From an uncultured Bryobacteraceae bacterium (GTDB lineage Bacteria > Acidobacteriota > Terriglobia > Bryobacterales > Bryobacteraceae), in NCBI GenBank assembly GCA_937921835.1, contig CAKZVG010000498.1:1-6398 (forward strand): a DNA stretch of 6,398 bases, read 5' to 3'. The position numbers were made by a program, and so were the translations under genes. Under the pieces are notes generated by a model, which saw only the letters and a list, made by a program, of their open reading frames with translations, searched no databases and was not told the DNA's origin. Positions 6,187 to 6,398 of the stretch are shown here, one piece after another (position 1 is the first letter of the stretch; each line of letters starts with the position of its first letter).

Positions 6187-6398
6187 ATGAACCGCTTTTT
6201 CGTCTCCCTGGCCGCCGCGCTCAGCCTGCTGCCCGGCCTTGCCCGCGCGCACGGACTCGATCTCTCCGCCACCCTCTCGGCTCCGGTGGTGATCGTCCGC
6301 GCGTCTTACGGCGGCTCCGAGCCCGTGCCGTTCGCCAAAGTGCAGGTGTTCGCCCCCGGCGAGCCGGAGCGGGAGTATCAGACCGGAACCACCGACCG
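6187..6398 (+). CDS. nikL: NikL-like secreted protein, 3' end beyond window
   Basis: I translated from the ATG at 6187 and found 70 full codons open to the window edge. Residues 1-21 form a signal peptide (M-N-R, then F-F-V-S-L-A-A-A-L-S-L-L-P, ending A-R-A), so the mature protein would begin H22-G-L-D-L. It continues with a beta-rich start: 'PVVIVRASYGG' (33-43), 'PFAKVQVFAPG' (48-58) and 'EYQTGTTD' (63-70). This pattern of a mature His-Gly followed by 'A-Y-x-G...P...A-x-V-x-V-F-x-P...Q-T-G-x-T-D' is what I associate with NikL-type proteins that accompany NikM. These extracytoplasmic partners probably adopt an immunoglobulin-like or carboxypeptidase-regulatory fold. The ribosome-binding site is weak (GGAA, nine bases upstream). 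It is divergent from nikK-cbiM-cbiQ. The missing ATPase may lie downstream, outside the window. The gene call is strong, while the NikL name rests on family memory and context. Confidence 0.72.
   Translation, partial: MNRFFVSLAAALSLLPGLARAHGLDLSATLSAPVVIVRASYGGSEPVPFAKVQVFAPGEPEREYQTGTTD

Overview
This 6.4-kb, very GC-rich window looks like a chromosomal segment from a Gram-negative bacterium. I infer Acidobacteriota, possibly the Bryobacterales/Solibacterales side. The reasons are the GC-rich codon use, a TonB energy transducer (so an outer membrane), and a partial secreted protein whose 'RPVVETYIQ' segment I associate with acidobacterial genomes. The phylum call is an inference, not a demonstrated fact.

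The left two thirds (1-3945) is one minus-strand run, read right to left: dxr (isoprenoid precursor synthesis), rseP (intramembrane site-2 protease), tonB (energy transducer for outer-membrane uptake) and a secreted protein of unknown function cut by the window edge. Gaps of 6, 47 and 13 bases suggest a single transcript. A candidate promoter lies immediately upstream of dxr, with almost no leader. The usual dxr neighbours cdsA and uppS are not seen.

The right third (4124-6398) is a transition-metal uptake module of the energy-coupling-factor (ECF) type. Three minus-strand genes overlap at their ends: a DUF4198/NikK-like periplasmic protein, the CbiM/NikM substrate-binding membrane component, and the CbiQ/NikQ coupling transmembrane component. 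A NikL-like secreted protein starts divergently and runs off the right edge. The divergent starts share a 67-base, relatively AT-rich intergenic region that probably holds the promoters and any operator. NikK and NikL partners favour nickel, but cobalt cannot be excluded. The energising ATPase (CbiO/NikO) is not in the window. It is absent from the expected place after cbiQ, so it must be beyond the right edge or elsewhere.

I see no tRNA, rRNA, CRISPR, insertion sequence, riboswitch or phage gene. The most interesting material is the metal module: no ATPase after cbiQ, no CbiN/NikN gene, and two divergently encoded secreted proteins that both appear to expose a histidine as the first mature residue. 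I do not think the window holds a wholly new system.
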